DNA of 64,000 bases from Pseudoxanthomonas sp. X-1 (GCF_020042665.1 NZ_CP083376.1:842001-906000); one strand, 5' to 3'. Counted from the first letter of the stretch, positions 46,350-56,774 are shown. Numbers and translations: made by a program. Notes: generated by a model from the letters alone, not told the origin.

Positions 46350-47663
46350 TCAGACCTCGCGCAGCGCCTGGGTGATCGGCAGGCGTGCCGCGCGCAGGGC
46401 CGGGAACAGCCCGCCCACCAGCCCGATCGCCAGCGCCCACTTCAGCCCGCTCCACAGCAGCGGCGCGGAGACCTTGAACTGGAACACCACCTGGCTGAAG
46501 TTCTGCCCCAGCGTGGACACGCTGTAGTTGTTGAACAGCAGCCATGCCAGCGCGCCGCCCAGCAGCCCGCCCAGCAGCGCCAGCAGCATGGTTTCCAGCA
46601 TCACCGCGGTCACCACCGGCAGGCCGCGGAACCCGATCGCGCGCATGGTGGCGATCTCGCGGGCACGGGCGGCCACCGCCGCATACATCGTGTTGAGCGC
46701 GCCGAACACCGCGCCCACCGCCATGATCGCGCCGATCACCGTGCCCAGGATGGTCAGCAGCGTGTTGAGGCCGCCGCCCTGCTTGGCGTAGTAGGCGCGC
46801 GTGGTTTCCACGTCCAGCTTCAGGCGCGGATCGCCGGCCATGGCGGCCCTGAACTGCTCGAAGCCGGCCTTGCCCTCGGTCCTGACGGTCACGGACTGGT
46901 AGGCGCGGCGGTTGTAGGCGCTGGCGAGGGTCTCCGCATCGGCCCACAGCTCCGAATCGTGCGCATCGCCGGAGGCGAACACGCCGACCACCTGCCACTG
47001 CTGGTTGCCCAGCTTCAGCGGCTGGCCGACCGACAGTCCGCCAAACTGATGCAGCGCGCCCTGGCCGACCACCAGCTCGCGCATGCCCGGCTTGAAGCGA
47101 CGGCCCTGGATGATCCGCATGCGCTCGTGCACGGCCCAGGCTTCCTCGCCCACGCCGCGCACCTGCACGTTGGTGTCGGAGCCATCGGACTTGGACGGCA
47201 GCGCCACCACCTGCGACAGCTCGGCCGAGACCAGCGGCCGGCCGTTGGCATCGCGCGCGATGCCGGGCAGGCGGCCGATCAGCGGCAGCTGGTCGCGGGT
47301 GATGACCGAGTTGGACTCGGCCTGCGAGCCGCCGCGCAGCACGATGGCGCTGGTCTCGTCGCCCGTGCCGTTGAGCTGGGCCTGGAAGCCGTTGCCCATC
47401 GCCAGCATCGCCACCAGCACCGCGACCACGCCGGCGATGCCGACCACGATCACCGAGGCCGCGCCCCAGCGTCGGGGCAGGCTGGCCACGCCGATGCGCG
47501 TGGCCTGCAGCGCCAGCCGGCCGGTGCGGGTCAGCGCCAGCCACAGCCCCAGCAGCGCCGCGAGCGCCAACACGAGAAACCACGGCAGCACCACCCAGAC
47601 GCCGATGGCCACCGCCAGTGCGCCGATGGTCAGCGCATTCCACAACCCTTGCTTGCGTTTCAT
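46350..47663 (-). CDS. MacB/FtsX-type ABC transporter permease
   Basis: 437 aa. N-terminal membrane segments, a large periplasmic domain (about 95-320, MacB-PCD type) and a C-terminal FtsX domain with three helices (LGTVIGAIMAVGAVFGALNTMYAAVAARAREI and after). The last gene of an adaptor, ATPase, permease, permease run on the minus strand. It would pair with the second permease at 47676 in a MacAB-like mechanotransmission exporter. Substrate unknown. Confidence 0.9.
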   Translation of the reverse strand: MKRKQGLWNALTIGALAVAIGVWVVLPWFLVLALAALLGLWLALTRTGRLALQATRIGVASLPRRWGAASVIVVGIAGVVAVLVAMLAMGNGFQAQLNGTGDETSAIVLRGGSQAESNSVITRDQLPLIGRLPGIARDANGRPLVSAELSQVVALPSKSDGSDTNVQVRGVGEEAWAVHERMRIIQGRRFKPGMRELVVGQGALHQFGGLSVGQPLKLGNQQWQVVGVFASGDAHDSELWADAETLASAYNRRAYQSVTVRTEGKAGFEQFRAAMAGDPRLKLDVETTRAYYAKQGGGLNTLLTILGTVIGAIMAVGAVFGALNTMYAAVAARAREIATMRAIGFRGLPVVTAVMLETMLLALLGGLLGGALAWLLFNNYSVSTLGQNFSQVVFQFKVSAPLLWSGLKWALAIGLVGGLFPALRAARLPITQALREV

Positions 47664-47675
47664 GCGTGCGCTCCT

Positions 47676-48833
47676 TCAGCGGCCGGCCAGTGCATCGACG
47701 ATCTTCAGGCGGCTGGCGCGCAGCGCCGGCAGCACGCCCACCACCAGCCCGATCACCACCACCAGGCCCGCGCCGATGGCCCAGGTCTGGCCGGGGACAC
47801 GCGCCGGCAGCATGCCGCCGGCCTTGGCCGCCAGCGCCGGCAGGATGCCCGCCGCCAGCCCCAGGCCGATCGCCCCGCCCAGGCCGATCAGCAGCAGCGA
47901 TTCGACCAGCACCAGCCACAGCATCGTGCGGTCCTGGAAGCCCAGCGTCTTGAGCGTGGCCAGTTCCGGCACGCGCTCGCGCACGGCCTGGGCCATGGTG
48001 TTGCCGGTCAGCAGCAGCAGGGTGAAGAACACCGCGCCCATGATCGAGGTGACGATCAGGCCGATGTCGGCGAACTGCTTGACGAAGGCCTGCTGCCAGG
48101 ACGATTCGGTCTGCGACTTGGTCTCGTGGTCGGAGTTCATCGACAGCGCGTCGATGGCCTGGGCCACGCGCGAGGCATCGTCGGGGTTGTTGAGCGTGAC
48201 CGTGTACCAGCTGACCTGGCTCTTGATGTAGTCGTTGGACTCATCGAAGTACTTCCAGTTCATCACCAGCTGGTTCTCCTCGTTGGCCGCCGTGCTGCGG
48301 TCCTTCGAGCGGAAGATGCCGACCAGCTGCAGCGGCCAGTCGTTGCTGCCACCGCGCGGGAAGATGGTGGCCTGAAGCGGGATGGTGTCGCCGAGCTTCC
48401 AGCCGAACTTGTTGGCCAGCGTCTCGCCCACCACCGCGCCGGTGCGCGTGGTCTGGAAGGCCTTGAGCTGCTCGGGCGGCAGCTGCAGGTTGGGGTAGAG
48501 GTCGAAGTAGTTGGGCGCGACCGAGAAGTTGGGGAAGAAGTCCTTCGGGTCGCGGTAGATGCCGCCGAACCACATCGCGTAGGTCACGTCCTTGACCCCC
48601 TGGACCTGCTTGATCTTCTGCTCCAGGTTCAGCGGCAGGGTCTGGGTGATGGACAGGCGCGAGGCGACGACCAGGCGGTTGGCGCCATCGACCGAACCGC
48701 CGGAATTGAACGCCACGCGCACCGAGTCGAGCATTCCGTACAGCAGGAACGCGGCGACCACGCTGAGCAGGGTCAGGAAGGTGCGCGTCTTGCTGCGGAA
48801 CAGCTGCGCCCAGACCAGGGAGAGATATTTCAT
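47676..48833 (-). CDS. MacB/FtsX-type ABC transporter permease
   Basis: 385 aa from ATG 48833 (MKYLSLVWAQLFRSKTRT). An N-terminal helix, periplasmic domain (about 45-255) and FtsX domain (helices near 265-290, 315-340, 350-375). A longer in-frame start lacks similarity. It lies 12 nt upstream of the second permease gene and 112 nt after the ATPase gene. It probably heterodimerises with its neighbour. Confidence 0.9.
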   Translation of the reverse strand: MKYLSLVWAQLFRSKTRTFLTLLSVVAAFLLYGMLDSVRVAFNSGGSVDGANRLVVASRLSITQTLPLNLEQKIKQVQGVKDVTYAMWFGGIYRDPKDFFPNFSVAPNYFDLYPNLQLPPEQLKAFQTTRTGAVVGETLANKFGWKLGDTIPLQATIFPRGGSNDWPLQLVGIFRSKDRSTAANEENQLVMNWKYFDESNDYIKSQVSWYTVTLNNPDDASRVAQAIDALSMNSDHETKSQTESSWQQAFVKQFADIGLIVTSIMGAVFFTLLLLTGNTMAQAVRERVPELATLKTLGFQDRTMLWLVLVESLLLIGLGGAIGLGLAAGILPALAAKAGGMLPARVPGQTWAIGAGLVVVIGLVVGVLPALRASRLKIVDALAGR

Positions 48834-48945
48834 GACGGACCTCGTGAGGCGAGGAGGGCTAAGGGAGAAGCGGGTGGAGGCGTCGCGCGGCGCGGCCCCG
48901 CGCGCGCGATGGCCCGCGCGCACGGCCTGCGCCGGAGTTCATCGC

Positions 48946-49632
<687 letters not shown>

Positions 49633-49800
49633 GGCGGTGCCTCGTGTGGATGCGGGCCAAGGCCCGGGCAGAAGGGAACGGGCGCAAGGGGCGTGCGCCC
49701 TTCGCGTCGGGTCCGGCGCCCAGCGCGCCGGTCTTGCTCGATTGCAACGACGATCGTGCGCGGCGGGTTTCGACATCGCCCGCCGCCTGGAACGGAAACC

Positions 49801-51066
49801 TCAGGACGCCGGTGCGCCGTCGCCGACCTTGACGCTGTCGCCGTCCTTGAGCGTGGCGGGCGGATCGAGCACCACCTGCTCGCCGGCGCGCAGGCCATCG
49901 AGGATCTGGCGGTCGCTGGCCAGCGTCTGGCCGGGCTTGAGCGTGCGGCGCTGGACCTTGTCGCCCTCCACGACGAAGGCCACCGTGGCCCCGTCGCGCT
50001 CGACCACCGCGGCGGCCGGCACGCGCACGCCCTGCGGCGGCGGTGCGTCGGCCTTGGACGCCTGATCCGCGGCGGCGCGTTCGAGGAAGCTCACGTTGAC
50101 GCCCATCTCCGGCACGATGCGCGGATCCTTGACCTTCAGCGCGATGCGCACCTTGACCGTGGCCTTGCCGCGGTCGGCGGTCGGGATCACCGCGATCACC
50201 TCGGCCGGGATCTTCCAGTCCGGATAGGCGTTGAGCGTGGCCACCACCGGCATCTTCGGCTGCACGCGGCCGATGTAGGCCTCGCCCACGTCCACTTCGA
50301 CCTCCAGCGAATCCATGTCGACGATGGTGCCGATGCCGGTGCGGGTGAAGCCGCCGCCGGCCGACAGCGGCGAGACGATCTCGCCCGGCTGGGCCGCCTT
50401 GGCGGTGATCACGCCGGCGAAGGGCGCGCGCACCACGGTGTAGTCCTTGCCGATGCTGGTGATCTTCAGCTGGTCGCGCGCGACCTGCACGTTGCGGCGC
50501 GCGGTCTCCAGCTGCGCGCGCAGCGCGTCGCGCTCGGCCACCTGCTGGTCGTACTGCGAGCGCGAGACCAGCTGCTGCTTCACCAGCGCATCCAGGCGCC
50601 TGGCCTCGGCCTCGGCCCGGGTCAGCTGTGCCTGCACGTTCTGCACCTGGCTCTGCGAGGAGGAGAGCTGCGACTGCGCCAGGCGCTGCTCGGCATCGGC
50701 GTTGATCGGATCCAGGCGCGCCAGGATCTGGCCGGCCTCCACCCGCTGGCCTTCCTCGATCATCACCTCCTCCACGCGGCCGGTGATCTGCGCCGAGACC
50801 GTGGCCGTGCGCCGCGCGACCACATAGCCGGTGGCATCCAGCACCGAGGCCGGCGCGTCGGCGCCGCCGGCCATCGCCGTCACCGTGGCCGTGCGCACCT
50901 GCAGCGGCTTGGCCCGGCCCAGCGCGAACCACGCGCCCGCCGCGAGCACCAGCAGCACCAGCACGACCAGCGCGGCGATCCACGGCCCCTTGCGGGACGG
51001 CGCGGGCGGCGGGGTCTTGCTGCGGTCGATGCGCAGCTCCTTGAGCAGTTCGGCGGAGGCGTTCAT
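49801..51066 (-). CDS. MacA/HlyD-type periplasmic adaptor protein
   Basis: 421 aa. One N-terminal membrane anchor (WIAALVVLVLLVLAAGAWFAL, about 29-49), a biotinyl-lipoyl half (RVEEVMIEEGQRVEAGQIL), a coiled-coil hairpin (about 115-190) and the second half (VRAPFAGVITAKAAQPGEIV), then beta-barrel and membrane-proximal domains. First gene of the minus-strand exporter operon. It links the inner-membrane pump to an outer-membrane channel that is not encoded here. Confidence 0.92.
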   Translation of the reverse strand: MNASAELLKELRIDRSKTPPPAPSRKGPWIAALVVLVLLVLAAGAWFALGRAKPLQVRTATVTAMAGGADAPASVLDATGYVVARRTATVSAQITGRVEEVMIEEGQRVEAGQILARLDPINADAEQRLAQSQLSSSQSQVQNVQAQLTRAEAEARRLDALVKQQLVSRSQYDQQVAERDALRAQLETARRNVQVARDQLKITSIGKDYTVVRAPFAGVITAKAAQPGEIVSPLSAGGGFTRTGIGTIVDMDSLEVEVDVGEAYIGRVQPKMPVVATLNAYPDWKIPAEVIAVIPTADRGKATVKVRIALKVKDPRIVPEMGVNVSFLERAAADQASKADAPPPQGVRVPAAAVVERDGATVAFVVEGDKVQRRTLKPGQTLASDRQILDGLRAGEQVVLDPPATLKDGDSVKVGDGAPAS

Positions 51067-51192
51067 GGGTCCATCGATGACGTCGTTGAGGCGGGAGTGT
51101 GACCAGACGGGTGGTTCGCACCAAGCTGCCGGAAGTCACAACCTTCCGGCGACCGGGGCGCAGCATGCGCGGTGCGCCACGTCCGCGGCCAG

Positions 51193-51204
51193 TGACAGCT
51201 GTCA
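51193..51204. promoter_or_regulatory. Perfect palindrome TGACAGCTGTCA, candidate operator (copy 2)
   Basis: A 12-bp perfect palindrome in the divergent region between the adaptor gene (127 bp away) and the ABC ATPase gene (87 bp away). A near copy lies at 46159-46170. Confidence 0.45.
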
Positions 51205-51291
51205 TCCGCGATGGCTGATCGCCGCCACTGCCGGGACCCCATCCCGACGGCGCAGGCTAACCGCACCTTCCGGTAATGGCTGATACGTCCC

Positions 51292-52209
51292 ATGCCCGTC
51301 ATTCCTCTCGATCCGGCTTCACCGGCGCCCGCCGCCCTGGTCGGCGCGCACGCACGCTATGGCGCGCTGGTCGCGCTCGACGGCGTCGACCTGGCGCTGC
51401 GGCCCGGCCAGGTGCTGGCGCTGCTGGGCCCCAACGGCGCCGGCAAGAGCACCAGCGTGGCGCTGTTGCTGGGCCTGCAGCGTCCCGACGCCGGGCAGGC
51501 CTTGCTGTTCGGCCGCAGCCCCGACGACCTGGCCGCGCGGCGCCGGGTCGGCGTGATGCTGCAGAGCACCACCCTGCCGGACACGCTCACCGTCGCTGAG
51601 CTGATCGCGCAGGTGCGCGGCTACTACCCGCGTCCGCTGAGCGTGGCCGACTGCGTGGCGCTGGCGGGCCTGGACGGGCTGCTGCCGCGCCGCTACGGCC
51701 GGCTCTCGGGCGGGCAGCAGCGACGCGTGCAGTTCGCCCTGGCCGTCTGCGGGCGGCCGGAGGTGCTGTTCCTGGACGAGCCCACCACCGGCCTGGATAT
51801 CCAGGCGCGGCGCCAGCTGTGGGCGGCGATCCGCGCCCGTGCCGCCGCCGGCTGCGCGGTGCTGCTGACCACCCATTACCTGGAGGAGGCCGAGGCCCTG
51901 GCCGACGAGGTCGCGGTGCTGCAGGCCGGGCACATCGTCGCGCGCGGCAGCGTGGCCGAGCTGCGCGGCCGCGTGCTGCAGCGCTGCATCCGCGCCCGTA
52001 CCCGCGTGCCCGCAGAAGAGATCGCCCGCTGGCCCGGCGTGCACGCGGTGCGTCACGACGGGCAGGCGCTGGAGATCCAGGCCGAACCGGCCGAACCCAT
52101 CGTCGCGCGCCTGCTCGCCGCCGATCCGCAGCTGGACGAACTGGAAGTGCGCCGCGCCGGCCTGGCCGACGCCTTCCTCGCCATCACCCAGGGCCGGGAG
52201 GCCGCATGA
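51292..52209 (+). CDS. ABC-2 type transporter ATP-binding protein
   Basis: 305 aa. Walker A GPNGAGKSTS (about 43-52), signature LSGGQQRRVQFA, Walker B VLFLDEPTTGLD and H loop TTHYLEEAE, with a C-terminal extension of about 90 residues of the drug/antibiotic-exporter (CcmA/DrrA) type. Its TGA overlaps the ATG of the permease gene. It forms an exporter with that permease, probably controlled by the two-component pair downstream. Confidence 0.93.
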   Translation: MPVIPLDPASPAPAALVGAHARYGALVALDGVDLALRPGQVLALLGPNGAGKSTSVALLLGLQRPDAGQALLFGRSPDDLAARRRVGVMLQSTTLPDTLTVAELIAQVRGYYPRPLSVADCVALAGLDGLLPRRYGRLSGGQQRRVQFALAVCGRPEVLFLDEPTTGLDIQARRQLWAAIRARAAAGCAVLLTTHYLEEAEALADEVAVLQAGHIVARGSVAELRGRVLQRCIRARTRVPAEEIARWPGVHAVRHDGQALEIQAEPAEPIVARLLAADPQLDELEVRRAGLADAFLAITQGREAA

Positions 52210-52964
52210 ACGCCATCACCGCAACCGCGCCGTCCACGCTGCGGCTGTATGTCCACGAGGCGCGCTTCGAGGCGCTGCGGCTGCTGCGCACGCGCTCGTT
52301 CGTGCTGCCCACGCTGCTGTTCCCGCTGATGTTCTATCTGCTGTTCGGCGTGCTGCTCAACCACGGCAACGCCGAGGCCAAGCGCTATCTGATGGCCAGC
52401 TACAGCGTGTTCGGCGTGATGGGGCCGGGCCTGTTCGGCTTCGGCGTGAGCCTGGCGCTGGATCGCGAACGCGGCCTGCTCACCCTCAAGCGCGCGCTGC
52501 CGGTGCCGCCGGGCGCGCCGCTGGCCGCGCGCATGCTGATGGCCATGGGCTTCGCGCTGTGCGTCGGCGTGCTGCTGCTGATCGCCGGCACCGTGCTGGG
52601 CGGCGTGCAGGTGACGCCCGCGCAGGTGGCCGCCCTGCTGACGGTGGACGTGCTGGGCGTGCTGCCGTTCTGCGCGCTGGGCCTGCTGGTCGGCGCCCTG
52701 GTCGGCGGCAGCGGCGCGCCGGCGGTGGTCAACATGATCTATCTGCCGATGTCGCTGCTGTCCGGGCTGTGGCTGCCGCTGTCGATGCTGCCGGACTTCT
52801 TCGGCAAGCTCGCGCCGCTGTGGCCGGCCTGGCACCTGGGCCAGCTGGCGCTGGGGGTGATGTGGCAGGAGGCCGGCGGCGCGGTGCTGGTCCACGTGGG
52901 CGTGCTGGCCGCGTTCATGGCAGTGTGTTTCGCACTCGCCCGGCGCCGGCTACGTCGCGCATGA
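52206..52964 (+). CDS. ABC-2 type transporter permease
   Basis: 252 aa, six membrane helices (about 30-50, 65-85, 105-130, 140-160, 170-190, 222-243). Start ATG overlaps the ATPase stop (ATGA). It pairs with the ATPase at 51292. The substrate may be a lipid, peptide or antibiotic (inference from family). Confidence 0.92.
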   Translation: MNAITATAPSTLRLYVHEARFEALRLLRTRSFVLPTLLFPLMFYLLFGVLLNHGNAEAKRYLMASYSVFGVMGPGLFGFGVSLALDRERGLLTLKRALPVPPGAPLAARMLMAMGFALCVGVLLLIAGTVLGGVQVTPAQVAALLTVDVLGVLPFCALGLLVGALVGGSGAPAVVNMIYLPMSLLSGLWLPLSMLPDFFGKLAPLWPAWHLGQLALGVMWQEAGGAVLVHVGVLAAFMAVCFALARRRLRRA

Positions 52965-53016
52965 AGTCCGGTCGCCTGCGATGGCAAGATCGCCGCTTCG
53001 CACAGGACCCGACGCC

Positions 53017-54213
53017 ATGACCTTTTCCGTTCCCGCATGGCTGCGGCCCGCGCCGGGCTCGCACGCCGCCGCCCAGATCGCGCAGGGCAAGTCGCCGTGG
53101 ACCGAGGCGGTCCACCTGATCTGGTCAGCCTGGGTCTTCGTGGTGCCGGTGTTCGAGCCCAACGGCTTCACCGCGACGTGGTGGCTGTGCACGCTGGTGT
53201 CGTATCCGCTGTTCCTGCTGCTGTACACGCTGACGATGGTCTCGGCGCGCCGCCGGGCGAACATCGCCGCGCTGGGCATGGTGGCGATGGCCTCGGCGCT
53301 GTGCGCGGTGTATCCCTCGGCCATCAGCTATTTCATCTTCGGCTGTCTGACGCTGCGGGTGGAGGGACGGCACGCGTTCGTGCGCTACCTGGGGATCATG
53401 CTGGTGCTCAACGCCGCGTTCCTGACGTGCGCGCTGCTGGTCGGCTACCCCTGGCAGATCCTGCTGTGGCTGCCGATCTCCACCATCGGCACCGGGCTGG
53501 TGATCGCGGTGCAGCAGATCAACCAGCGCAAGGATTCGGCCCTGCGCCTGAGCCACGAGGAGGTCCGCCGCCTGGCCGCCGTGGCCGAGCGCGAACGCAT
53601 CGGCCGCGACCTGCACGACCTACTCGGCCACACGCTGTCGCTGGTGGCGCTGAAGTCCGACCTGGCCGCGCGCCTGGTCGAGCGCGATCCGCGATCCGCG
53701 CGCGTGGAGATGGACGAGGTCAGCCGCGTCGCGCGCGACGCGCTGGCGCAGGTGCGGCGCGCGGTCAGCGGCATCCGCTCGGCGCAGCTGGCCGCCGAGC
53801 TCGCCTCGGCCAAGCTGCTGCTGGAGACCGACGGTATCACGATGGACTACCGGGTCGACGGCACGCCGCTGCCGCCGGCCGTGGAGACCGCCTTCGCCAT
53901 GGTCCTGCGCGAGGCGGTGACCAACGTGCAGCGTCACGCGCAGGCGCGCGCGGTGCACATCGCGGTGACCGCGCAGGACCGGGCGCTCACGCTGCGCATC
54001 GACGACGATGGCCGTGGCGGCGCGCTGGTGCCCGGCAACGGCGTGGACGGCATGCGCGCCCGCATGCAGGCGCTGGGCGGCACGCTGCAGGTGGACAGCG
54101 TGCGCGGCCAAGGCACCACCGTGCTGGCCAGCGTGCCCTGCGCCTCGCCAGTCCTCGCCGAAGATCCCGCTTTCGCGGGAGCCGCCACGGCGGCGATGAG
54201 GCTTTCCCCGTAA
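53017..54213 (+). CDS. Sensor histidine kinase, DesK/LiaS type
   Basis: 398 aa. An N-terminal sensor of about five helices (28-165) has no large extracellular domain. A HisKA_3 domain follows with the phospho-acceptor His in GRDLHDLLGHTLS (about 204) and a HATPase domain with N box EAVTNVQRH and DDDGRGG. The last 17 codons and the stop codon come from a REP-like element (54166-54214). It starts 52 nt after the ABC permease, so the kinase may sense envelope stress or the substrate and control the exporter. Confidence 0.92.
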   Translation: MTFSVPAWLRPAPGSHAAAQIAQGKSPWTEAVHLIWSAWVFVVPVFEPNGFTATWWLCTLVSYPLFLLLYTLTMVSARRRANIAALGMVAMASALCAVYPSAISYFIFGCLTLRVEGRHAFVRYLGIMLVLNAAFLTCALLVGYPWQILLWLPISTIGTGLVIAVQQINQRKDSALRLSHEEVRRLAAVAERERIGRDLHDLLGHTLSLVALKSDLAARLVERDPRSARVEMDEVSRVARDALAQVRRAVSGIRSAQLAAELASAKLLLETDGITMDYRVDGTPLPPAVETAFAMVLREAVTNVQRHAQARAVHIAVTAQDRALTLRIDDDGRGGALVPGNGVDGMRARMQALGGTLQVDSVRGQGTTVLASVPCASPVLAEDPAFAGAATAAMRLSP

Positions 54214-54214
54214 A
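54166..54214. repeat. REP-like repeat forming the 3' end of the kinase gene
   Basis: CCCGCTTTCGCGGGAGCCGCC then ACGGCGGCGATGAGGCTTTC, an element of the GTGGGAGCCGCC family. It encodes the kinase C-terminus and supplies its TAA stop. Confidence 0.75.
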
Positions 54215-54249
54215 CCCTCGCTCCGGGCTTTTCCCCAGCCGCCGCCCGC

Positions 54250-54255
54250 TAGAAT
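54250..54255 (+). promoter_or_regulatory. Candidate -10 element of the response-regulator gene
   Basis: TAGAAT in CGCTAGAATCCCGCC, six nt before an ATG (54262) that opens an 8-codon mini-ORF leading into the regulator start. Confidence 0.45.
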
Positions 54256-54261
54256 CCCGCC

Positions 54262-54288
54262 ATGCCCACCCAGCCATCTCCGCCGTGA
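54262..54288 (+). CDS. Possible 8-codon upstream ORF coupled to the response regulator
   Basis: ATG followed by CCC ACC CAG CCA TCT CCG CCG TGA. Its TGA (54286-54288) overlaps the GTG start of the regulator (54285-54287). It begins at the expected transcription start of the TAGAAT promoter, so it could be translated leaderless and deliver ribosomes to the GTG. Inference only. Confidence 0.35.
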   Translation: MPTQPSPP

Positions 54289-54887
54289 TCCGTGTCCTGC
54301 TCGCCGAAGACCAGGCGATGGTGCGCGGCGCGCTGGCCGCGCTGCTTGGGCTGGAGGACGACATCGAGGTCCTCGAAGCGGCGGCCGACGGCGAGGCCGC
54401 CTGGCGCGCGCTGCAGAAGCTCACCCCCGACGTGCTGGTCACCGACATCGAGATGCCCGGCCTGTCCGGCCTGGAGCTGGCCCAGCGCGTCCAGCGCCAT
54501 GGCCTGGCCACGCGCGTGGTGATCGTCACCACCTTCGCCCGGCCCGGCTTCCTGCGGCGCGCGCTGGATGCGGGCGTGGCCGGCTACCTGCTCAAGGACG
54601 CGCCACCCGAGCACCTGGTCGAGGCCCTGCGCAGCGTGCATCGCGGCGGCCGCGCCATCGCCCCGGAACTGGCGCTGGAAGCCTGGTCCGAACGCGATCC
54701 GCTCAACGACCGCGAGCGCCAGGTCCTGCGCCTGGCCGGCGACGGCGCCAGCGCCGCCGACATCGCACGACAGCTGCGCCTTTCGCATGGCACCGTGCGC
54801 AACTACCTGTCCGAGGCGATCAGCAAGCTCGGCGTGGGCAATCGCATCGAGGCCTTCCGCGTGGCGCGGCAGAAGGGCTGGCTCTGA
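54285..54887 (+). CDS. NarL/DesR-type response regulator
   Basis: 200 aa from GTG (MIRVLLAEDQAMVRGAL). The REC domain has the phospho-acceptor Asp in VLVTDIEMPG (about 53) and LLKD at the fourth conserved site. The C-terminal LuxR-type HTH (about 140-195) has LNDRERQVLRLAGDGASAADIA. It is the partner of the kinase directly upstream. A likely own promoter (TAGAAT, 54250) lies in the gap. Confidence 0.94.
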   Translation: MIRVLLAEDQAMVRGALAALLGLEDDIEVLEAAADGEAAWRALQKLTPDVLVTDIEMPGLSGLELAQRVQRHGLATRVVIVTTFARPGFLRRALDAGVAGYLLKDAPPEHLVEALRSVHRGGRAIAPELALEAWSERDPLNDRERQVLRLAGDGASAADIARQLRLSHGTVRNYLSEAISKLGVGNRIEAFRVARQKGWL

Positions 54888-55009
54888 TCCGGCGATCTCG
54901 GGGCGCCTGCATCCACCCGGTGTCGAAACTGCGACGCGGTTAAGGATTCTTCGCGGGATCGCGCAGCGTGCCCCGGCTACCATGGTCGAACGCTTCCACT
55001 TCGTTCCGC

Positions 55010-56701
55010 ATGTTTTCCAAACGCCGCCTCATCAACCAGATCGGCCCGCTGCTGGCGACGGTGATCTTCGTACTGATTGGCCTCGGCTTCCTGCGCGGGG
55101 CCGACCGCTTCGCCACCGACGCGCGCTGGGTCTCGCACACCCACGAGGTGATGGCGTGCGTCGATGAGATCGAGGCGCGCCTGCGCGATGCCGAATCGGC
55201 CGAGCGCGGCTATCTGCTGACCGGGCAGGTCGATGATCTGGCCGCCTACCAGACCGGCAAGAACGCGATTCCCCGGCTGTTCACCGCGCTCGGCATGCTG
55301 GTGCGCGACAACAGCGCCCAGGAGCAGCGCGTGGCCCAGCTGCGGACGCTGATCGATCAACGCCTGCGCCAGACCGACGCGGTGGTGCGGATCTACCAGG
55401 AACAGGGCCTGGTCGCCGCGCAGGCGGCTATCGACGCCGAGGCGCGCATCACCTCCGATGCCATCCGTCGCCAGGCGCGGGAGATGGTCGATGTCGAGCA
55501 GGCGCTGCTGGTCGCACGGGCCGCCTCCAGCGACGAGAGCGCCGCGCTGCTGCGGATCCTGGCGATCGCCGGCATCCCGATCGGCATCCTGGTCATCGCC
55601 ATGGTCTATGTGCTGATGGTGCGTGAGATCCGCGGCCGCGGCCGCGCCGAGCGCAGGATCCAGCAGAGCAATGCGCGCCTTGAGGCCACGGTGGCCGAGC
55701 TGGAGCACACCAGCGGGGACCTGCGCGTGCTCAGCCATTTCGCCGGCATGCTGCAGAGCTGCGTGCGCGAGGAGGAGGCGCTGGCCTTGACCCGTGAGAC
55801 GATGCAGCAGCTGATGCCGGGCACCGGCGGCATCATCTACCGCATCCGTGCCTCGCAGGACTACGCCGAGGCGATCGGCGGCTGGGGCACGCCGGCCGCG
55901 GCCAGCGCCGCGATGCTGGCGCCGGAGGACTGCTGGGCGCTGCGCCGCGGCCAGCCGCAGCTGGCGCCGGGCCCGGGCACGGTGCGCTGCCGCCATATCG
56001 AAGGCGGGCACGGCGCCACCGCCTGCATTCCGCTGCTGGCCCAGGGCCAGCAGCTGGGGTTCCTGTATGTGTCCTGCACCGACGACGCCTTCCTGGCGCG
56101 GGTGAGGCTGATCGAGACCGCGGCCGAACAGCTGGCCATGGCGCTGTCCAACCTGCAGCTGCAGGAGCGTCTGCGCATCCAGTCCATCCGCGAGCCGCTG
56201 ACCGGGCTGTTCAACCGGCGCTACCTGGAGGAATCGCTTGCGCGCGAGCTGGCGCGCTGCACTCGCCGCGGCCTGCCGCTGGCGCTGATGATGATGGACC
56301 TGGACCACTTCAAGCGCTTCAACGACACCCATGGACATCCGGGCGGCGATGCGCTGCTGGAGGGCTTCGGCCAGCTGCTGCTGCAGCTCTCGCGCGAGGA
56401 GGACATCGCCTGTCGCTACGGCGGCGAAGAGTTCACCCTGATCCTGCCCGAGGCCACGCCGCAGGCCGCGGCCGAACGCGCCGAGCAGATCCGCGCGGCG
56501 GTCGAGACCATGCGCGTGCGGCACCTGGGCAAGGACCTGCCGGCGGTGACGGTGTCGATCGGCCTGGCGTGCTTCCCGCAGGACGGGCAGGAACCCGAGC
56601 TGCTGCTGCGCAGCGCCGACCAGGCCCTGTACCGCGCCAAGGCTCACGGCCGCAACCGCGTCGAAGGCAGCCACGATTCGCGCGCCGTGCGGTCGGCCTG
56701 A
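55010..56701 (+). CDS. Membrane diguanylate cyclase with CHASE3-like and GAF-like sensor domains
   Basis: 563 aa from ATG 55010 (MFSKRRL). Helix one (about 10-28), a periplasmic four-helix CHASE3-type domain (about 35-180) and helix two (about 185-205). A GAF-like domain (about 230-385) precedes a GGDEF domain with active-site GGEEF. The inhibitory RxxD site (REED) lies exactly five residues before it. It should make c-di-GMP and be feedback-inhibited. The GAF cysteines (RC, ACIPLL, SC) are of unknown significance. Monocistronic. Confidence 0.93.
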   Translation: MFSKRRLINQIGPLLATVIFVLIGLGFLRGADRFATDARWVSHTHEVMACVDEIEARLRDAESAERGYLLTGQVDDLAAYQTGKNAIPRLFTALGMLVRDNSAQEQRVAQLRTLIDQRLRQTDAVVRIYQEQGLVAAQAAIDAEARITSDAIRRQAREMVDVEQALLVARAASSDESAALLRILAIAGIPIGILVIAMVYVLMVREIRGRGRAERRIQQSNARLEATVAELEHTSGDLRVLSHFAGMLQSCVREEEALALTRETMQQLMPGTGGIIYRIRASQDYAEAIGGWGTPAAASAAMLAPEDCWALRRGQPQLAPGPGTVRCRHIEGGHGATACIPLLAQGQQLGFLYVSCTDDAFLARVRLIETAAEQLAMALSNLQLQERLRIQSIREPLTGLFNRRYLEESLARELARCTRRGLPLALMMMDLDHFKRFNDTHGHPGGDALLEGFGQLLLQLSREEDIACRYGGEEFTLILPEATPQAAAERAEQIRAAVETMRVRHLGKDLPAVTVSIGLACFPQDGQEPELLLRSADQALYRAKAHGRNRVEGSHDSRAVRSA

Positions 56702-56774
56702 TCCCCGCCGCGGGTAGACGCCCGCCTGGCCCTGAGCCTGCCTGGGTCCGAATCTGCCTGCGTGAGCTTGCTTG

